Shown here in pieces: positions 63,161 to 64,000 of a DNA stretch of 64,000 bases; position 1 is the first letter of the stretch; each line of letters opens with the position of its first letter. The translations under genes were made by a program, and so were the position numbers. Under the pieces are notes generated by a model that saw only the letters and a list, made by a program, of their open reading frames with translations, was not told where the DNA came from and did not search any database. Source of the DNA: Lachnospira sp. (GTDB lineage Bacteria; Bacillota; Clostridia; Lachnospirales; Lachnospiraceae). The stretch spans positions 88,312 through 152,311 of the forward strand of contig SVDX01000002.1 of assembly GCA_015057605.1 (NCBI GenBank), read 5' to 3'.

Positions 63161-64000
63161 CTATAATGTAACACCCTGTTTAAAGATTGCTAAATCATGG
63201 AAGCCTGCTTCTTCTGCTTTTACCTTCTTACCAGAAGCAACTGCTAATACATAATCAAATAATTCCTTTGAAATCTCTTCCATAGTCATATCTTCAACTA
63301 ATCTTCCGCAGTTAAAATCAATCCAGTTAGCCTTGCTATTAGCAAGTCTTGAGTTAGTTGAAATCTTAACTGTTGGAACTGGTGAAGCAAATGGTGTACC
63401 TCTACCTGTTGTAAATAATACAATATGTGCACCTGATGCTGCTAATGCAGTTGATGCAACAAGGTCGTTGCCAGGAGCACTTAAAAGATTAAGACCCTTT
63501 GTTTCTACCTGCTCTCCATATGCCAATACGCCTCTTACTAAAGCGCTACCAGATTTTTGTGTACAACCAAGTGACTTATCTTCAAGAGTTGTAATACCAC
63601 CATCCTTGTTACCAGGAGAAGGGTTTTCATAAATCTCTTGACCATTTTTAATGAAATATTCTTTAAAATCATTGATTAAATGAACTGTCTTATCAAATAA
63701 TTGCTCATTTGCACATCTATCCATAAGAAGAGTTTCTGCACCAAACATTTCTGGAACTTCTGTTAAAATAGTTGTACCACCCTTTGATACCAACATATCA
63801 GAGAACATACCAACTGTTGGATTAGCTGTGATACCTGATAAACCATCTGAACCACCACACTTCATACCGATGATAAGTTCTTTAGCATTAACCTTTTCTC
63901 TCTTAAATGTAGCTGCATAAGCCATAAGCTCTTCCATCATCTTTGCTGCTACTTCTTGTTCGTCCTCAACATCCTGTACCTGTAAGAACTTAACTCTGTC
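63161..64000 (-). CDS. uxaA: Altronate dehydratase, C-terminal part (5' end beyond window)
   Basis: Open in frame to the right edge, so the N-terminal part of this roughly 495-residue enzyme is outside; 279 residues are visible. It dehydrates altronate, from galacturonate, to 2-keto-3-deoxygluconate. Family blocks are ELIIGMKCGGSDGLSGITANP, the NPSPGNKDGGITTLEDKSLGC block with conserved Cys, and LFTTGRGTPFASPVPTVKISTNS. An ATG at 63940 is internal, not the start. The product is the substrate of kdgK, the next gene downstream. Confidence 0.95.
   Translation of the reverse strand, partial: DRVKFLQVQDVEDEQEVAAKMMEELMAYAATFKREKVNAKELIIGMKCGGSDGLSGITANPTVGMFSDMLVSKGGTTILTEVPEMFGAETLLMDRCANEQLFDKTVHLINDFKEYFIKNGQEIYENPSPGNKDGGITTLEDKSLGCTQKSGSALVRGVLAYGEQVETKGLNLLSAPGNDLVASTALAASGAHIVLFTTGRGTPFASPVPTVKISTNSRLANSKANWIDFNCGRLVEDMTMEEISKELFDYVLAVASGKKVKAEEAGFHDLAIFKQGVTL

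Noticed and set aside
1..64000. tRNA, rRNA or insertion sequences
   Set aside because: No cloverleaf with tRNA consensus arms, rRNA-like stretch or transposase gene was recognised by eye; a covariance-model scan was not possible here.

Overview
The window is AT-rich, tightly packed bacterial DNA with Shine-Dalgarno-led genes (often AGGAGG), many 1-nt TAATG stop/start overlaps and a Firmicutes-type LexA box at recA. NfnAB, the rimO-pgsA-cinA-recA-recX-rny order, c-di-GMP genes and a scattered pectin/galacturonate pathway point to a gut-type Clostridia, most likely Lachnospiraceae (Lachnospira/Eubacterium eligens-like). This assignment is an inference from gene content; there is no rRNA in the window.

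Layout. 1-3360: a heterodimeric ABC exporter, the second subunit cut by the left edge. 3440-11689: a PAS-GGDEF diguanylate cyclase, two lipoproteins, an AEC transporter and a large secreted PL1 pectate lyase with duplicated binding-type modules. 11717-19558: rlmH, then a six-gene unit (natA, natB, zinc-ribbon/TPR protein, nfnA, nfnB, EAL phosphodiesterase) running from a strong promoter to a terminator. 19686-20555: a polysaccharide deacetylase.

20645-32854 is the most unusual part: five paralogous genes encoding an N-terminal ECF-like sigma factor, one transmembrane helix and a C-terminal, presumably extracellular, 23-residue leucine-rich-repeat ectodomain. Four are preceded by a gene for a 74-77 residue, OB-fold-like small protein, and those four pairs share an ECF-type promoter (TGCAA-C/G-C then CGAC/CTATA) at identical spacing. 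One paralogue (29245-31029) has lost sigma region 4 and also lacks the promoter. Another (26702-28916) is split by a 2-nt slippage in a TA tract. This looks like a family of membrane-anchored, autoregulated one-protein sigma receptors.

32860-43913: an EamA transporter, kduI-kduD (pectin monomer catabolism), a four-gene ABC-2 exporter translationally coupled to deoB-deoA, and a DAHP synthase. 43951-48111: xerD, a SpoIIM-like gene, a Nudix ADP-ribose pyrophosphatase, proC and an aspartate aminotransferase. 48289-56127: rny, recX, recA, a YcxB-like gene, cinA, pgsA, rimO and cls. 56242-61808: an ABC-F protein, a 280-nt intergenic region built from two long palindromic elements, and a 1241-residue Big_2 surface protein. 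62031-64000: kdgK and the C-terminal part of uxaA.

The pectate lyase, KduI/KduD, KdgK and UxaA together outline extracellular pectin cleavage and intracellular conversion of unsaturated and saturated galacturonate to 2-keto-3-deoxygluconate and its phosphate. No rRNA, tRNA, CRISPR array, insertion sequence or prophage was seen.
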